Below, piece by piece: positions 50,386 to 59,660 of a stretch of 64,000 nt of DNA. Origin of the DNA: Streptomyces musisoli (GTDB lineage: Bacteria > Actinomycetota > Actinomycetes > Streptomycetales > Streptomycetaceae). Every line of letters starts with the position of its first letter. The stretch's first letter is position 1. The translations under genes and the position numbers were made by a program. A model generated the notes under the pieces. It was not told the DNA's origin. It saw nothing but the letters and a program-made list of their open reading frames with translations, and did no database searches. The stretch spans positions 915,466-979,465 of the forward strand of contig NZ_JAERRH010000003.1 in NCBI RefSeq assembly GCF_016741855.1, given 5' to 3'.

Positions 50386-52486
50386 GAAATGCCTCCCCTG
50401 GCTCGGTCGTATCCTCCGGCGCGGCGGCGTCCGGCCGGCCCTGTCGCGCGTCGGGCGCCGGGCGTCCGGCCGGCCCGTCGCCCGGCCGCCGTGCGCCACC
50501 GGTGGGCCGGGGCACCACGCGCGCACCGTTGCCGTTGCCGGGCAGGGCGGCCGGATCGGCGGCGGGGGCCGTGGCCGACAGCCGCGGCGCGATCGGTGCC
50601 CGCGGCGGCAGCGTGGGCGCCTGGGCGCCCGGCTGCTGCACCGGCACGGTGGCCCGCTTCTCCTCGGCGCCGCGCGGCAGCCCGGCGGCGTCGAGGCCGC
50701 GGTTGCGGCGCGAGTCCTTGGGTTCCAGCGGTATCGGCGAACCCCGCAGCGGCTCGTCCGCGGTCCGGGGCAGCGTCAGCCGGAACTGGGAGCCGCCGCC
50801 CGGCTCGCCCCAGGCCTGAAGCCAGCCGCCGTGCAGCCGCGCGTCCTCCAGGGCGATCGACAGCCCGAGGCCCGTACCGCCCGTGGTACGCGCGCGTGCC
50901 GGATCGGCCCGCCAAAAACGGCTGAAGACGCGGGTCGCCTCACCGGGCTTGAGGCCGACGCCGTAGTCCCGCACCGCGACGGCCACTGCACCGCCGGCGG
51001 AGGCGAGCCTGACGACGACGTCCTTGCCCTCACCGTGCTCGACCGCGTTGACGACGAGGTTGCGCAGCACGCGCTCCACGCGCCGGGCGTCCGCCTCGGC
51101 GACGACGGGCTGCTGGTCGCCGATCACGCGTATGTGCGTGCCCTTGCGCTCGGCGAGCGGCTCGGCGCCGCTCACCACCCGCCGGACGACCTCCCTGAGG
51201 TCTATCGGCTCGGCCTCCAGCGCCGCGGCACCGGCGTCGAAGCGGCTGATCTCCAGCAGGTCCGCGAGCAGCGACTCGAACCGGTCCAGCTGGTCGGCGA
51301 GCAGCTCGGCCGACCGCGCGGTCACCGGATCGAAGTCCTCGCGCGCCTCGTGGATGACGTCCGCGGCCATCCGGACGGTGGTCAGCGGGGTGCGCAGCTC
51401 GTGCGAGACGTCGGAGACGAACCGGCGCTGCATCCGCGACAGATCCTCCATCTGCTGGATCTTGACCTGGAGGTTCTGCGCCATCTTGTTGAAGGCCTCG
51501 CCCAGGCGCGCGATGTCGTCCTCGCCGGTGACCTTCATCCGTTCCTGAAGCCGCCCGGCGGACAGCCGCTCCGCGATCCCGGCCGCCATCCGCACCGGTG
51601 TGACGACCTGCCGCACCACCAGCCAGGCGATGGCGCCGAGCAGGACGACGACGAACAGCCCCGCGGTGGCGAGGGTGCCCTTGACCAGGCTCAGGGACTT
51701 CTCCTCCTGCGTCAGCGGGAAGAGGTAGTACAGCTCGTACGGCCGGCCGTTGGGGTCGTTGACCTGTTTGCCGATGACGAGACCCGGCTGCGATTCCTTG
51801 CCGCCGAAGTAGACGATCCGCGTGTTGCTCTGGACGGCCGTCGTACCGCTGTTGACCCGCTCGCGCAGGTCGACGGGCACGCTGGAGGTCGGGTTGACGT
51901 TCCCGGAGCCGCGCGGGCTGCGCCCGCCGCCGCTGTCGTCGCCCACGGGCAGCGTCACCACGTCGAAGGCGCCCGCGCCGCCGCTGGACAGCGACTCCAC
52001 GAGGTCGCTCATCCACTGGATGACGTTCTGCGACTGCCGGCCGTCCGCGGTCGCCGCGCCGTCACCGGTGCCGGCTCCGCCACCGGCGCCGGTCCCGGAC
52101 GCCGCCTCGTCGGCCTTCTGCTTGGCCACCGCGAACCCGCCCGTGGCCTGGCTCTGCGACGCCTTCACCTTCGCGTCCAGCAGGCCGTTGCGCACCTGCC
52201 CGATCACGACGAAGCCCAGCAGCAGGACGACGCCCAGCGACATCAGCAGGGTGGTGGCGACGACCCTGAGCTGGATGTTGCGCCGCCACAGCCGCATCAC
52301 CGGCAGCAGCGGACGGCGCACCCAGCGCAGGAAGAGCCGCAGGACCGGGCTGCCCTGGACCCCGCCCTGGAGCAGACCGCCCTCGAACAGCCTCCGGAAG
52401 CGCGCACCCGCCGCCGCCCGGCCGACAGGCCGCCCCGGCCGGGTTCCGGGCCCGCCGGAAGCCGAAGCGGCGCTGTCCCCGGACAT
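50375..52486 (-). CDS. mtrB: Sensor histidine kinase MtrB
   Basis: This 703-residue sensor has a cytoplasmic start, a first helix near 74-96, and an extracytoplasmic sensor domain (about 97-265, with a Gly/Ala/Asp-rich stretch). A second helix near 270-292, a HAMP linker and the HisKA domain with FVSDVSHELRTPL (His362) follow. The ATPase core has NLVVNAVEHG, DYGVG and TGGTGLGLSI. A disordered Pro/Arg-rich tail of about 110 residues ends the protein. ATG 52486 begins one base after the mtrA stop, so translation is coupled. It phosphorylates MtrA in response to envelope or osmotic conditions in known systems. Confidence 0.95.
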   Translation of the reverse strand: MSGDSAASASGGPGTRPGRPVGRAAAGARFRRLFEGGLLQGGVQGSPVLRLFLRWVRRPLLPVMRLWRRNIQLRVVATTLLMSLGVVLLLGFVVIGQVRNGLLDAKVKASQSQATGGFAVAKQKADEAASGTGAGGGAGTGDGAATADGRQSQNVIQWMSDLVESLSSGGAGAFDVVTLPVGDDSGGGRSPRGSGNVNPTSSVPVDLRERVNSGTTAVQSNTRIVYFGGKESQPGLVIGKQVNDPNGRPYELYYLFPLTQEEKSLSLVKGTLATAGLFVVVLLGAIAWLVVRQVVTPVRMAAGIAERLSAGRLQERMKVTGEDDIARLGEAFNKMAQNLQVKIQQMEDLSRMQRRFVSDVSHELRTPLTTVRMAADVIHEAREDFDPVTARSAELLADQLDRFESLLADLLEISRFDAGAAALEAEPIDLREVVRRVVSGAEPLAERKGTHIRVIGDQQPVVAEADARRVERVLRNLVVNAVEHGEGKDVVVRLASAGGAVAVAVRDYGVGLKPGEATRVFSRFWRADPARARTTGGTGLGLSIALEDARLHGGWLQAWGEPGGGSQFRLTLPRTADEPLRGSPIPLEPKDSRRNRGLDAAGLPRGAEEKRATVPVQQPGAQAPTLPPRAPIAPRLSATAPAADPAALPGNGNGARVVPRPTGGARRPGDGPAGRPAPDARQGRPDAAAPEDTTEPGEAFRGR

Positions 52487-52487
52487 G

Positions 52488-53177
52488 TCAGCTCGGTCCG
52501 GCCTTGTAACCGACACCACGGACGGTCACCACGATCTCCGGCCGCTCTGGGTCCTTCTCGACCTTGGAGCGCAGCCGCTGGACATGCACGTTCACCAGGC
52601 GGGTGTCGGCGGCGTGGCGGTAGCCCCACACCTGCTCCAGCAGCACCTCGCGCGTGAACACCTGCCAGGGCTTGCGGGCGAGCGCGACCAGCAGGTCGAA
52701 CTCGAGCGGGGTCAGCGCGATCGACTGCCCGTCCCGCTTCACCGAGTGCCCGGCGACATCGATGACCAGGTCACCGATGGTGAGCTGCTCCGGCGCCGGC
52801 TCCTCCGACCTCCTGAGCCGCGCCCGGATCCGGGCCACCAGCTCCTTCGGCTTGAACGGCTTGACGATGTAGTCGTCGGCGCCCGATTCCAGGCCCACGA
52901 CGACGTCGACGGTGTCGCTCTTGGCCGTGAGCATGACGATCGGCACGCCGGACTCCGCCCGGATCAGCCGGCACACCTCGATGCCGTCCCGGCCGGGCAG
53001 CATCAGGTCCAGCAGCACCAGATCGGGTTTGGTCTCACGGAAAGCGGCCAGCGCCTTGTCGCCGTCGGCTACGAAAGACGGCTCAAAACCTTCACCACGC
53101 AGCACGATGCCGAGCATCTCGGCCAGTGCGGTGTCGTCGTCGACGACAAGGACTCGTCCCTTCATAAACGACATCAT
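52488..53177 (-). CDS. mtrA: Response regulator MtrA (OmpR/PhoB type)
   Basis: This 229-residue regulator has a receiver domain GRVLVVDDDTALAEML with phospho-acceptor Asp57 (LVLLDLMLPG) and Lys in VKPFKP. The winged-helix domain includes LTPLEFDLLVALARKPWQVFTREVLLEQVWGY and NVHVQRLRSKVEKDPERPEIVVTVRGVGYK. In Streptomyces MtrA controls development, antibiotic production and envelope genes. ATG 53177 starts MMSFMKGRVL; the frame extends upstream without protein character. It is the first gene of mtrA-mtrB-lpqB. Confidence 0.96.
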   Translation of the reverse strand: MMSFMKGRVLVVDDDTALAEMLGIVLRGEGFEPSFVADGDKALAAFRETKPDLVLLDLMLPGRDGIEVCRLIRAESGVPIVMLTAKSDTVDVVVGLESGADDYIVKPFKPKELVARIRARLRRSEEPAPEQLTIGDLVIDVAGHSVKRDGQSIALTPLEFDLLVALARKPWQVFTREVLLEQVWGYRHAADTRLVNVHVQRLRSKVEKDPERPEIVVTVRGVGYKAGPS

Positions 53178-53587
53178 CCCATTCTCATAACAGCGACAGG
53201 CGCCCTGGTGAGGGAGGTCACTGGCCGGTGACGATAGTCGTATGGGGCCGTCACTGTCTGCCCCTGTCCGCCGCCGATGATGCCAGCTCGACCGGCGAAG
53301 GGCCGTCATCCCTCCGCCGCCCCTGCCGCACCACCGGCCTGGCGTCCTTCCGGCGGGGCACACTCCGGTGTCCTCGCTCCCCGCGACGGCGGCCCGGTCA
53401 CCCCTTCCAGTTTCGATCCGGAGCCCGCCTGAAACACGCCGGAGCCTGTGGGGAGCCATGAGGGTGGGGGTTTCACCCGCAGTGGGTGAGGCGACGAACC
53501 CGGTCTTGCCGAACGCTGGGCGTGCACAGATCCGTGACGGCTCCCTGCCGTGCCGTCACGGCGTCCCTGACCGAGCAGGGGGACCTT
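53178..53587. other. Divergent regulatory region between mtrA and the GH15 gene
   Basis: This 410-base region holds two symmetric elements. GTCAC-TGGCCG-GTGAC (53217-53232) lies about 40 bases upstream of mtrA. A perfect 10-bp inverted repeat, CCGTGACGGC (53532-53541) and GCCGTCACGG (53552-53561), lies about 27 bases before the GH15 GTG. The rest is unremarkable. A longer in-frame GH15 extension to 53486 would run through the second repeat and is not favoured. Confidence 0.55.
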
Positions 53588-55501
53588 GTGAACCGGTACC
53601 CGCCCATCGCGGAGCACGGCATGGTCGGCGATCTCCAGACCGCCGCCCTGGTGTCGTCCGACGGAACCGTCGACTGGTGGTGCACGCCCCGCTTCGACTC
53701 GCCCAGTGTCTTCGCCTCGCTGCTGGACGGTGAACGCGGGGGCCACTACCGCCTGGCCGTGGAGTTGCCCGACGGCGACGACATGACCGTCCGGCAGCTG
53801 TATCTGTCCGACACGGCCATCCTGGTCACCCGGTTCATGGCGTCCGGCGGGGTCGGCGAGGTGGCCGACTTCATGGTGCCGAACGACTCCTCGGCCCCGA
53901 CGGGCGTCCACCGGCTGATGAGGGTCGCACGGGTCGTCCGGGGCAGTCTGCCCTTCGTACTGAGCTGTCAGCCGCGCTTCGACTACGGTCGCCACACGCA
54001 CACGCTCTCGCGGACCGACGAGCACTCCGCGGTCTTCCACGGCCCGGGGACGAACCTGCATCTCCAGTCCACGGCCGGCATCGCCTTCCACGAGGACGGC
54101 AACGACATCAGTGCCCGCTTCACCCTTTCCGCAGGCCAGGCGGCGGCGGTCGTCCTCACCAGCACGCCGGAGCGGGATCCCGCCCCGCCCCGTCCCTCGT
54201 TGGCGGGCGTCGCCGACGCCTTGGAGACCTGCCGCACCTTCTGGCTGTCGTGGCTGCGCTCGTGCACCTACCAGGGCCGCTGGCAGGACATCGTGAACCG
54301 GTCGGCGATCACCCTCAAACTGCTCACGTACGCCCCCACCGGGGCCCCCATCGCCGCCGCCACCATGGGACTGCCCGAGCAGATCGGCGGTGAGCGCAAC
54401 TGGGACTACCGCTTCACCTGGATCCGCGACGCCTCGCTGTCCGTCAGAACGATGATCGACCTGGGCTTCGACGAGGAGGCCCACGCCTTCCGCCACTGGC
54501 TGCGCCAGCGCATCGAGTCCAGGGACACGCCCTCGGCGGGCCCCCTCCAGATCATGTACCGGGTCGACGGTGACCCCCACCTGACCGAGGAGACCCTCGA
54601 CCACCTGGAGGGCTACCGCGGATCCCGCCCGGTGCGTGCGGGCAATGCGGCGGCCGACCAACTCCAGCTCGACATCTACGGCGAGGCGTCCGACGCGCTG
54701 ATCGTGGGCAGGGACATCGGTGCGATCCGCGGCTGGCACGCACTGAGCGACGTACTGGACTGGCTCGCCGACCACTGGGACCAGTCCGACGAAGGGATCT
54801 GGGAGACCCGGGGCGGGCGCCAGGACTTCACCTACAGCCGGCTGATGACCTGGGTGGCGTTCGACCGGGGTGTCCGCGCGGCCACCGAGTTCTCCCGGCC
54901 CGCCGACATCGCCCGCTGGGCCGGCGTGCGGGACACGGTCTTCCGCCAGATCGTCGAACGCGGCTGGAACGAGAAGCGGCAGGCCTTCGTGCAGCACTAC
55001 GACACCGATGTCCTGGACGCCTCGCTCCTGCTGATGCCACGAGTGGGCTTCGTCTCGCCCCACGACCCCGACTGGCTGAGCACGCTGGACGCCATGGACG
55101 AGGAACTGGTCAGTGACAGTCTCGTCTACCGCTACGACCCGACGGCGTCCCCCGACGGACTGCGCGGCTCGGAGGGCACCTTCAACCTGTGCAGCTTCTT
55201 CTACGTCGAAGCACTCGCGCGCAGCGGCCGGCTCAACCAGGCCCGCCACGCCTTCGACAAGATGCTCACCTACGCCAACCACGTCGGCCTGTTCGCCGAG
55301 GAGATCGGTCCTTCGGGCGAGCAACTCGGGAACTTCCCGCAGGCGTTCACCCACCTCGCCCTGGTCACCGCGGCCATGGCGCTCGACGAAGAGCTGAAGA
55401 AGGCGCAGACCGGACCGCGTCACGGCAACCACGGCCATCCGGTCACGCACGGCCTCACGGCGCCAGACGAGGACACGGGCGGGGGCGTCACCGGTGGCTG
55501 A
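53588..55501 (+). CDS. Glycoside hydrolase family 15 protein (glucoamylase/trehalase-like)
   Basis: This 637-residue cytoplasmic GH15 enzyme has no signal peptide. Residues of about 1-240 form the beta-sandwich (YPPIAEHGMVGDLQTAALVSSDGTVDWWCTPRFDSPSVF). The (alpha/alpha)6 barrel has the general-acid region RNWDYRFTWIRDASLSV and the late catalytic Glu region GLFAEEIGPSGEQLGNFPQAFTHLAL. Actinobacterial relatives of this shape include trehalases and alpha-glucan hydrolases; the substrate is not certain. GTG 53588 follows GGGGGA. The MFS gene starts 8 bases before its stop, so expression is coupled. Confidence 0.88.
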   Translation: MNRYPPIAEHGMVGDLQTAALVSSDGTVDWWCTPRFDSPSVFASLLDGERGGHYRLAVELPDGDDMTVRQLYLSDTAILVTRFMASGGVGEVADFMVPNDSSAPTGVHRLMRVARVVRGSLPFVLSCQPRFDYGRHTHTLSRTDEHSAVFHGPGTNLHLQSTAGIAFHEDGNDISARFTLSAGQAAAVVLTSTPERDPAPPRPSLAGVADALETCRTFWLSWLRSCTYQGRWQDIVNRSAITLKLLTYAPTGAPIAAATMGLPEQIGGERNWDYRFTWIRDASLSVRTMIDLGFDEEAHAFRHWLRQRIESRDTPSAGPLQIMYRVDGDPHLTEETLDHLEGYRGSRPVRAGNAAADQLQLDIYGEASDALIVGRDIGAIRGWHALSDVLDWLADHWDQSDEGIWETRGGRQDFTYSRLMTWVAFDRGVRAATEFSRPADIARWAGVRDTVFRQIVERGWNEKRQAFVQHYDTDVLDASLLLMPRVGFVSPHDPDWLSTLDAMDEELVSDSLVYRYDPTASPDGLRGSEGTFNLCSFFYVEALARSGRLNQARHAFDKMLTYANHVGLFAEEIGPSGEQLGNFPQAFTHLALVTAAMALDEELKKAQTGPRHGNHGHPVTHGLTAPDEDTGGGVTGG

Positions 55502-56918
55502 GACGGCCGGGACGAGGCAGCAGACAGGGCACGGACGCGTGCTGGCCGCCCTGGCGCTGGCGCAGTTCATCTGCAGCTTCGCGGGCTCCAACATGAACGT
55601 GATGATCACCGACATCAGCGAGGACCTGGACACCACCGTCCAGGGCGTCCAGGTGGCCATCACGGTGTTCCTCCTGGTGATGGCCGCGCTGATGATCCCC
55701 GGCGGCAAACTCACCGACCGCTACGGCCGCAAGCGCTGCTTCCTGACCGGCCTGATCGTCTACGCGATCGGGGCCCTGCTGAGCGCGGCCGCCCCGGGAC
55801 TCGGCGTCCTGATCCTGGGCAACTCGATCCTCGAAGGCGTCGGCACCGCGCTGCTGATCCCACCCGTCTACATCCTCACGACCCTGCTCTACCCCGACGT
55901 CACCTCCCGCGCCCGCGCCTTCGGGGTCGTCATGGCACTGGGCGGCATCGGAGCGGCGGCAGGACCGCTGATCGGCGGGCTGATCACCACCGCGATCAGC
56001 TGGCGTGCGGCCTTCGTGTTCCAGGCCCTGGTGATCGCGGTGATCGTCCTGCTCAGCCGTCGCATCGACGACCCGCTGCCCCCGGACCCGACCCGTTCCT
56101 TCGACACCGCCGGCGCGGTCCTCTCCGCCATCGGCCTCGTTCTCGTCGTCATGGGCATCCTGGCCGCGGACAACAACGTCTGGCTCATGATCGCCCTGCT
56201 GGTTCTCGGTGCCCTGGTGCTCGGCTGGTTCTTCCGCTCCGTGCGCGTTAAGGAAGCATCCGGCCAGGAGCCGCTGCTGTCCCTGAGCCTCTTCCGCAAC
56301 CGCACCTCCAACCTCGGGCTCGTCACCCAGAACATCCAGTGGTTGCTGCTCATGGGTACGTCGTTCACGGTCGCCGCCTACCTTCAGGTCGTACGCGGCT
56401 ACGACGCCATCCAGACCGGCGTCGTCTTCACGGCGGCCACCCTGGGGCTGCTGGCCTCGTCCCTGTCCGCCGAGCGCCTGGCCCGCCGGCACCCCCAGCG
56501 AACACTCGTCATGTCCGGCTTCGTCCTCTCCATCGCCGGCGTGGTGATCCTGATCGTCCTGGCCCGGAGCTTCTCCACCGCGTGGGCGTTCGTCCCCGGG
56601 CTGCTCCTCATCGGAGTCGGGCTGGGCGTCATGCTGACCCCGTCCGTCAACGTCGTCCAGTCGAGCTTCCCCGAGGAACAGCAAGGGGAGATCTCGGGCC
56701 TGTCGCGCAGCGTGTCCAACCTCGGCTCGTCCTTCGGTACGGCCATCGCGGGCACCATCCTCGTGGCCGGCCTCACCAAGGGCGCCTACGCCGCCGCGAT
56801 GATCGCCCTGGCCGTCATCGGCCTCGGCGGCCTCGCCGCGGCCGCACTCCTCCCCCGAGACCCACGCCCCCCGACGGCCCGAGCCTCCACGTCCGCTGCT
56901 CCCAGGGCCAACACCTAG
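55494..56918 (+). CDS. MFS transporter, DHA2 (EmrB/QacA) type
   Basis: This 474-residue major facilitator protein probably has 14 helices. The first is at about 18-36 (LAALALAQFICSFAGSNMNVMITDI). Motif A is present as GGKLTDRYGRKRCF between helices 2 and 3, and the drug-antiporter feature GPLIGGLITTAISWRAAFVFQ around helix 5-6. Members export drugs, lipids or metabolites with proton antiport. Its GTG overlaps the GH15 stop (GTGGCTGA). Coupling with a cytoplasmic glycosidase is unusual and hints at a sugar-linked substrate, but this is inference. Confidence 0.87.
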   Translation: MAETAGTRQQTGHGRVLAALALAQFICSFAGSNMNVMITDISEDLDTTVQGVQVAITVFLLVMAALMIPGGKLTDRYGRKRCFLTGLIVYAIGALLSAAAPGLGVLILGNSILEGVGTALLIPPVYILTTLLYPDVTSRARAFGVVMALGGIGAAAGPLIGGLITTAISWRAAFVFQALVIAVIVLLSRRIDDPLPPDPTRSFDTAGAVLSAIGLVLVVMGILAADNNVWLMIALLVLGALVLGWFFRSVRVKEASGQEPLLSLSLFRNRTSNLGLVTQNIQWLLLMGTSFTVAAYLQVVRGYDAIQTGVVFTAATLGLLASSLSAERLARRHPQRTLVMSGFVLSIAGVVILIVLARSFSTAWAFVPGLLLIGVGLGVMLTPSVNVVQSSFPEEQQGEISGLSRSVSNLGSSFGTAIAGTILVAGLTKGAYAAAMIALAVIGLGGLAAAALLPRDPRPPTARASTSAAPRANT

Positions 56919-57017
56919 GGCTCACGTCCGGCCTGCCACCGGTCCCGGCGGCCCCTCCCCCCACGCGTCACCGTAGGACGAGGGACCGTTTTCGCAGGCC
57001 GGGCCGGCACCGTTCCG

Positions 57018-58160
57018 TCAGTCGGCCGTCGTCTGCCGCGACCTGGCACACAGCTCCGCGAGGCCCTCGGCGGTCACCGGCGAGACGGCTCCCTCCTCGG
57101 TGACTATGGCCGTCACCAGCTCGGGCGGCGTCACGTCGAACGCCGGGTTGTACGCCTGCGTCCCCAGGGGCGCCACGGGAATCCCGCCCCCGGCCCCCGT
57201 CACCGGCACCTGGGGTGCCAGGACCTCGGTCACCTCGAAGCCAGGGCGCTGCTCGACCTCGATGGACGCCCCGTCGGGGGTTGCCGGGTCCACCGTCGTC
57301 ACCGGCGCCACCACGATGAACGGCACGTGGTGGTAGCGGGCGAGCACGGCGAGCGGATAGCTGCCGACCTTGTTCGCCACCGAGCCGTCCGCCGCGATGC
57401 GGTCCGCCCCGATCAGCACCGCGTCCACCTCGCCCGCCGCGAACAGGGAGCCCGCCGCGTTGTCGGTGAGCAGGGTGTACGCCATGCCGCTGCGGGCCGC
57501 TTCGTACGCCGTCAGGCGCGCGCCCTGGAGCAGCGGACGCGTCTCGTCGACCCACAGCCGCCGCAGCCGCCCCGCCCGGTGCGTGGCGAGGGCCACCGCG
57601 AAGGCCGTGCCCTCTCCGCCCGAGACCAGCGATCCGGTGTTGCAGTGGGTCAGGATCCGGTGCCCACCGCCCGGCAGCAGCTCGTCCAGCAGCGCCACGC
57701 CGTGGGCCGTCATGCGCGTGCTGGCCTCGGCGTCCTCCTGGTGCAGCGCCCGCGCGGCGGTCAGCGCCGCCACCGCGGCGGCGGTCGGGTCGCCGGTCCT
57801 GGCCAGCGCCGCCCGGTGCGCGGACTCGGCCCGGCGCACCCCGACGGACAGGTTCACCGCGGTGGGCCTGGCCCCTTCGAGCGCCCGCGCCGCCTCGGCC
57901 ACGTCGAAGCCCCGCGCGGCGGCGAGCGCGACGCCGTACGCCCCGGCGATCCCGAGCAGCGGCGCCCCGCGCACGGCGAGCGAACGGATCGCCTCCACCA
58001 GCGCCGGCGCGTCCGTGCACACCAACTCGACCTCTTCGGACGGGAGCCTCGTCTGGTCGAGGACGACCAGTACGGGACCTTCTGGTGGTTCCTCCCATCG
58101 GATCGCCTGTATCTCGGTCGGCCGCTTGTCCCCGTCGGTTCGCGCCTCTTGATCAGCCAT
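57018..58160 (-). CDS. mtnA: S-methyl-5-thioribose-1-phosphate isomerase
   Basis: This 380-residue enzyme of the methionine salvage pathway converts methylthioribose-1-phosphate to methylthioribulose-1-phosphate. Conserved elements are RGAPLLGIAGAYG, THCNTGSL with catalytic Cys173, and LIGADRIAADGSVANKVG with Asp253, as in bacterial MtnA/eIF2B-like isomerases. ATG 58160 (MADQEARTDGDK) is the best start; the frame is open to 58532 but without family sequence. No other salvage genes are adjacent. It converges with the MFS gene and is divergent from the five-gene run that follows. Confidence 0.92.
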   Translation of the reverse strand: MADQEARTDGDKRPTEIQAIRWEEPPEGPVLVVLDQTRLPSEEVELVCTDAPALVEAIRSLAVRGAPLLGIAGAYGVALAAARGFDVAEAARALEGARPTAVNLSVGVRRAESAHRAALARTGDPTAAAVAALTAARALHQEDAEASTRMTAHGVALLDELLPGGGHRILTHCNTGSLVSGGEGTAFAVALATHRAGRLRRLWVDETRPLLQGARLTAYEAARSGMAYTLLTDNAAGSLFAAGEVDAVLIGADRIAADGSVANKVGSYPLAVLARYHHVPFIVVAPVTTVDPATPDGASIEVEQRPGFEVTEVLAPQVPVTGAGGGIPVAPLGTQAYNPAFDVTPPELVTAIVTEEGAVSPVTAEGLAELCARSRQTTAD

Positions 58161-58300
58161 GCCGTCAGTCTGCCCCGCATCAGGCGGACAATTGAAGGAG
58201 TCCGGCCCCCACCGTGGCCGGTCCCGTGGTGACCAGCACATGGCACGATGGCTGCCAACCTGCCGCCGCGACCGCGGACGGGCACCGAGAAGGAGCTTCG

Positions 58301-59656
58301 ATGACAGACACTCCGGGCTGGGCCTCGCCCGGATCCTCCCCGTCGTCCGAGGGGCGGGAACCCGGTGCGTCCGGTCCCGAGGAGCCCGCCGACCGCCCCG
58401 AGCCCACCGAGCCCACGCCCCAGCCGGGCGCGGACCCGCAGGGCCCAGGCGTGAAGTGGTCCAAGGAGCAGCCGCCACCCGGCCAGTGGTCGGCGCCCAC
58501 CGGTGCCCCCAGCCCCCACCAGGCCCCGCCACCCCCGCCGCCCGGCCCCGGCTGGGGCGGTCAGCACCCCGGCGGCCCGGGCCCCGGCGGATACGCCGGC
58601 CCGCCCACGGGCCCCGCCGGTTACCCGGCCTGGGGCGGCGGCTGGGGCGGCCCGCCGCCCGCCGCCAAACCCGGCGTCATCCCCCTGCGCCCGCTCGGCG
58701 TCGGCGAGATCCTCGACGGCGCCGTCTCCACCATGCGCACCTACTGGCGGTCGGTCCTCGGCATCTCGCTGGCGGTGGCCCTGATCACCGAGATCAGCCT
58801 GGTCCTCCTCCAGGGCTTCGTCCTCAACGACGCCCTGGCCCGCACCTCTCTCGACAGCCGGACCGCCACACCCGACGAGGCGTTCCGCGCCCTGCGCGAC
58901 ACCATGATCGGCACCGGGCTCGTCACCGTGATCTCCGCGGCCGCGATCGTCGTCACGACGGCGCTGATCACGACCATCACCAGCCGCGCCGTGCTGGGCA
59001 GGCCGGTCACGACGGGCGAGGCCTGGCGGGAAGCCCGCCCGCAGCTGCCGAAGCTGTGCGGCCTGCTCGTCGTCCTCGGCCTGATCATCGTCGGGGTGAT
59101 CGTCGCCGGGGCGCTGCCCGGCATCCTGGTCATGGTCAGCGGCGGCAGCGATGCCGGCGGGACCGCGCTGTTCGCCCTGGGCGTCCTCGGCGCCACCGTG
59201 GTCGCGGTGTGGCTGGGCGTCCGCTTCTACCTGGCCGCGCCCGCGCTGATGCTGGAACGGCAGAGCATCGGGAAGTCCCTGAGCCGCTCCGCCAAGCTGG
59301 TGCGCGGCTCCTGGTGGCGCATCTTCGGCATCCAACTGCTCGCCGCGCTCATCACGAGCATCGTCTCGGCGATCGTCGCCATCCCCTTCGCGCTCGTCGG
59401 CGCCGCCGTGAGCGGTGACGGCGTGGCCGACTTCCTCGCCGCCAACAGCGGACACGTCGGCTGGGCGTTCCTGATCATCCGGGGCATCGGCTCCGTGATC
59501 GGCACCACGCTGACCCTGCCGATCAGCGCCGGCGTCACCGTGCTCCTCTACATCGACCAGCGCATCCGCCGCGAGGCCCTCGACCTCGAACTGGCCCGCG
59601 CCGCCGGTGTCCAGGGCTACGGAACCGGCACCCCCGGTCCCGCTCCCGGGAGCTGA
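58301..59656 (+). CDS. Pro/Gly-rich multi-spanning membrane protein (DUF7847/GPDPase-membrane-domain-like)
   Basis: This 451-residue protein has a disordered, Pro/Gly-rich cytoplasmic start (about 1-125) followed by GVIPLRPLGVGEILDGAVSTMRTYWRSVLGISLAV and roughly six membrane helices. Short amphipathic repeats of the type LMLERQSIGKSLSRSAKLVRGSWWRIFGI lie between them. This is the layout of actinobacterial membrane proteins annotated as glycerophosphoryl diester phosphodiesterase membrane domains; no catalytic motif is visible. GAGAAGGAG precedes the ATG. The next gene starts 4 bases after its stop. Function unknown. Confidence 0.75.
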   Translation: MTDTPGWASPGSSPSSEGREPGASGPEEPADRPEPTEPTPQPGADPQGPGVKWSKEQPPPGQWSAPTGAPSPHQAPPPPPPGPGWGGQHPGGPGPGGYAGPPTGPAGYPAWGGGWGGPPPAAKPGVIPLRPLGVGEILDGAVSTMRTYWRSVLGISLAVALITEISLVLLQGFVLNDALARTSLDSRTATPDEAFRALRDTMIGTGLVTVISAAAIVVTTALITTITSRAVLGRPVTTGEAWREARPQLPKLCGLLVVLGLIIVGVIVAGALPGILVMVSGGSDAGGTALFALGVLGATVVAVWLGVRFYLAAPALMLERQSIGKSLSRSAKLVRGSWWRIFGIQLLAALITSIVSAIVAIPFALVGAAVSGDGVADFLAANSGHVGWAFLIIRGIGSVIGTTLTLPISAGVTVLLYIDQRIRREALDLELARAAGVQGYGTGTPGPAPGS

Positions 59657-59660
59657 TGCG

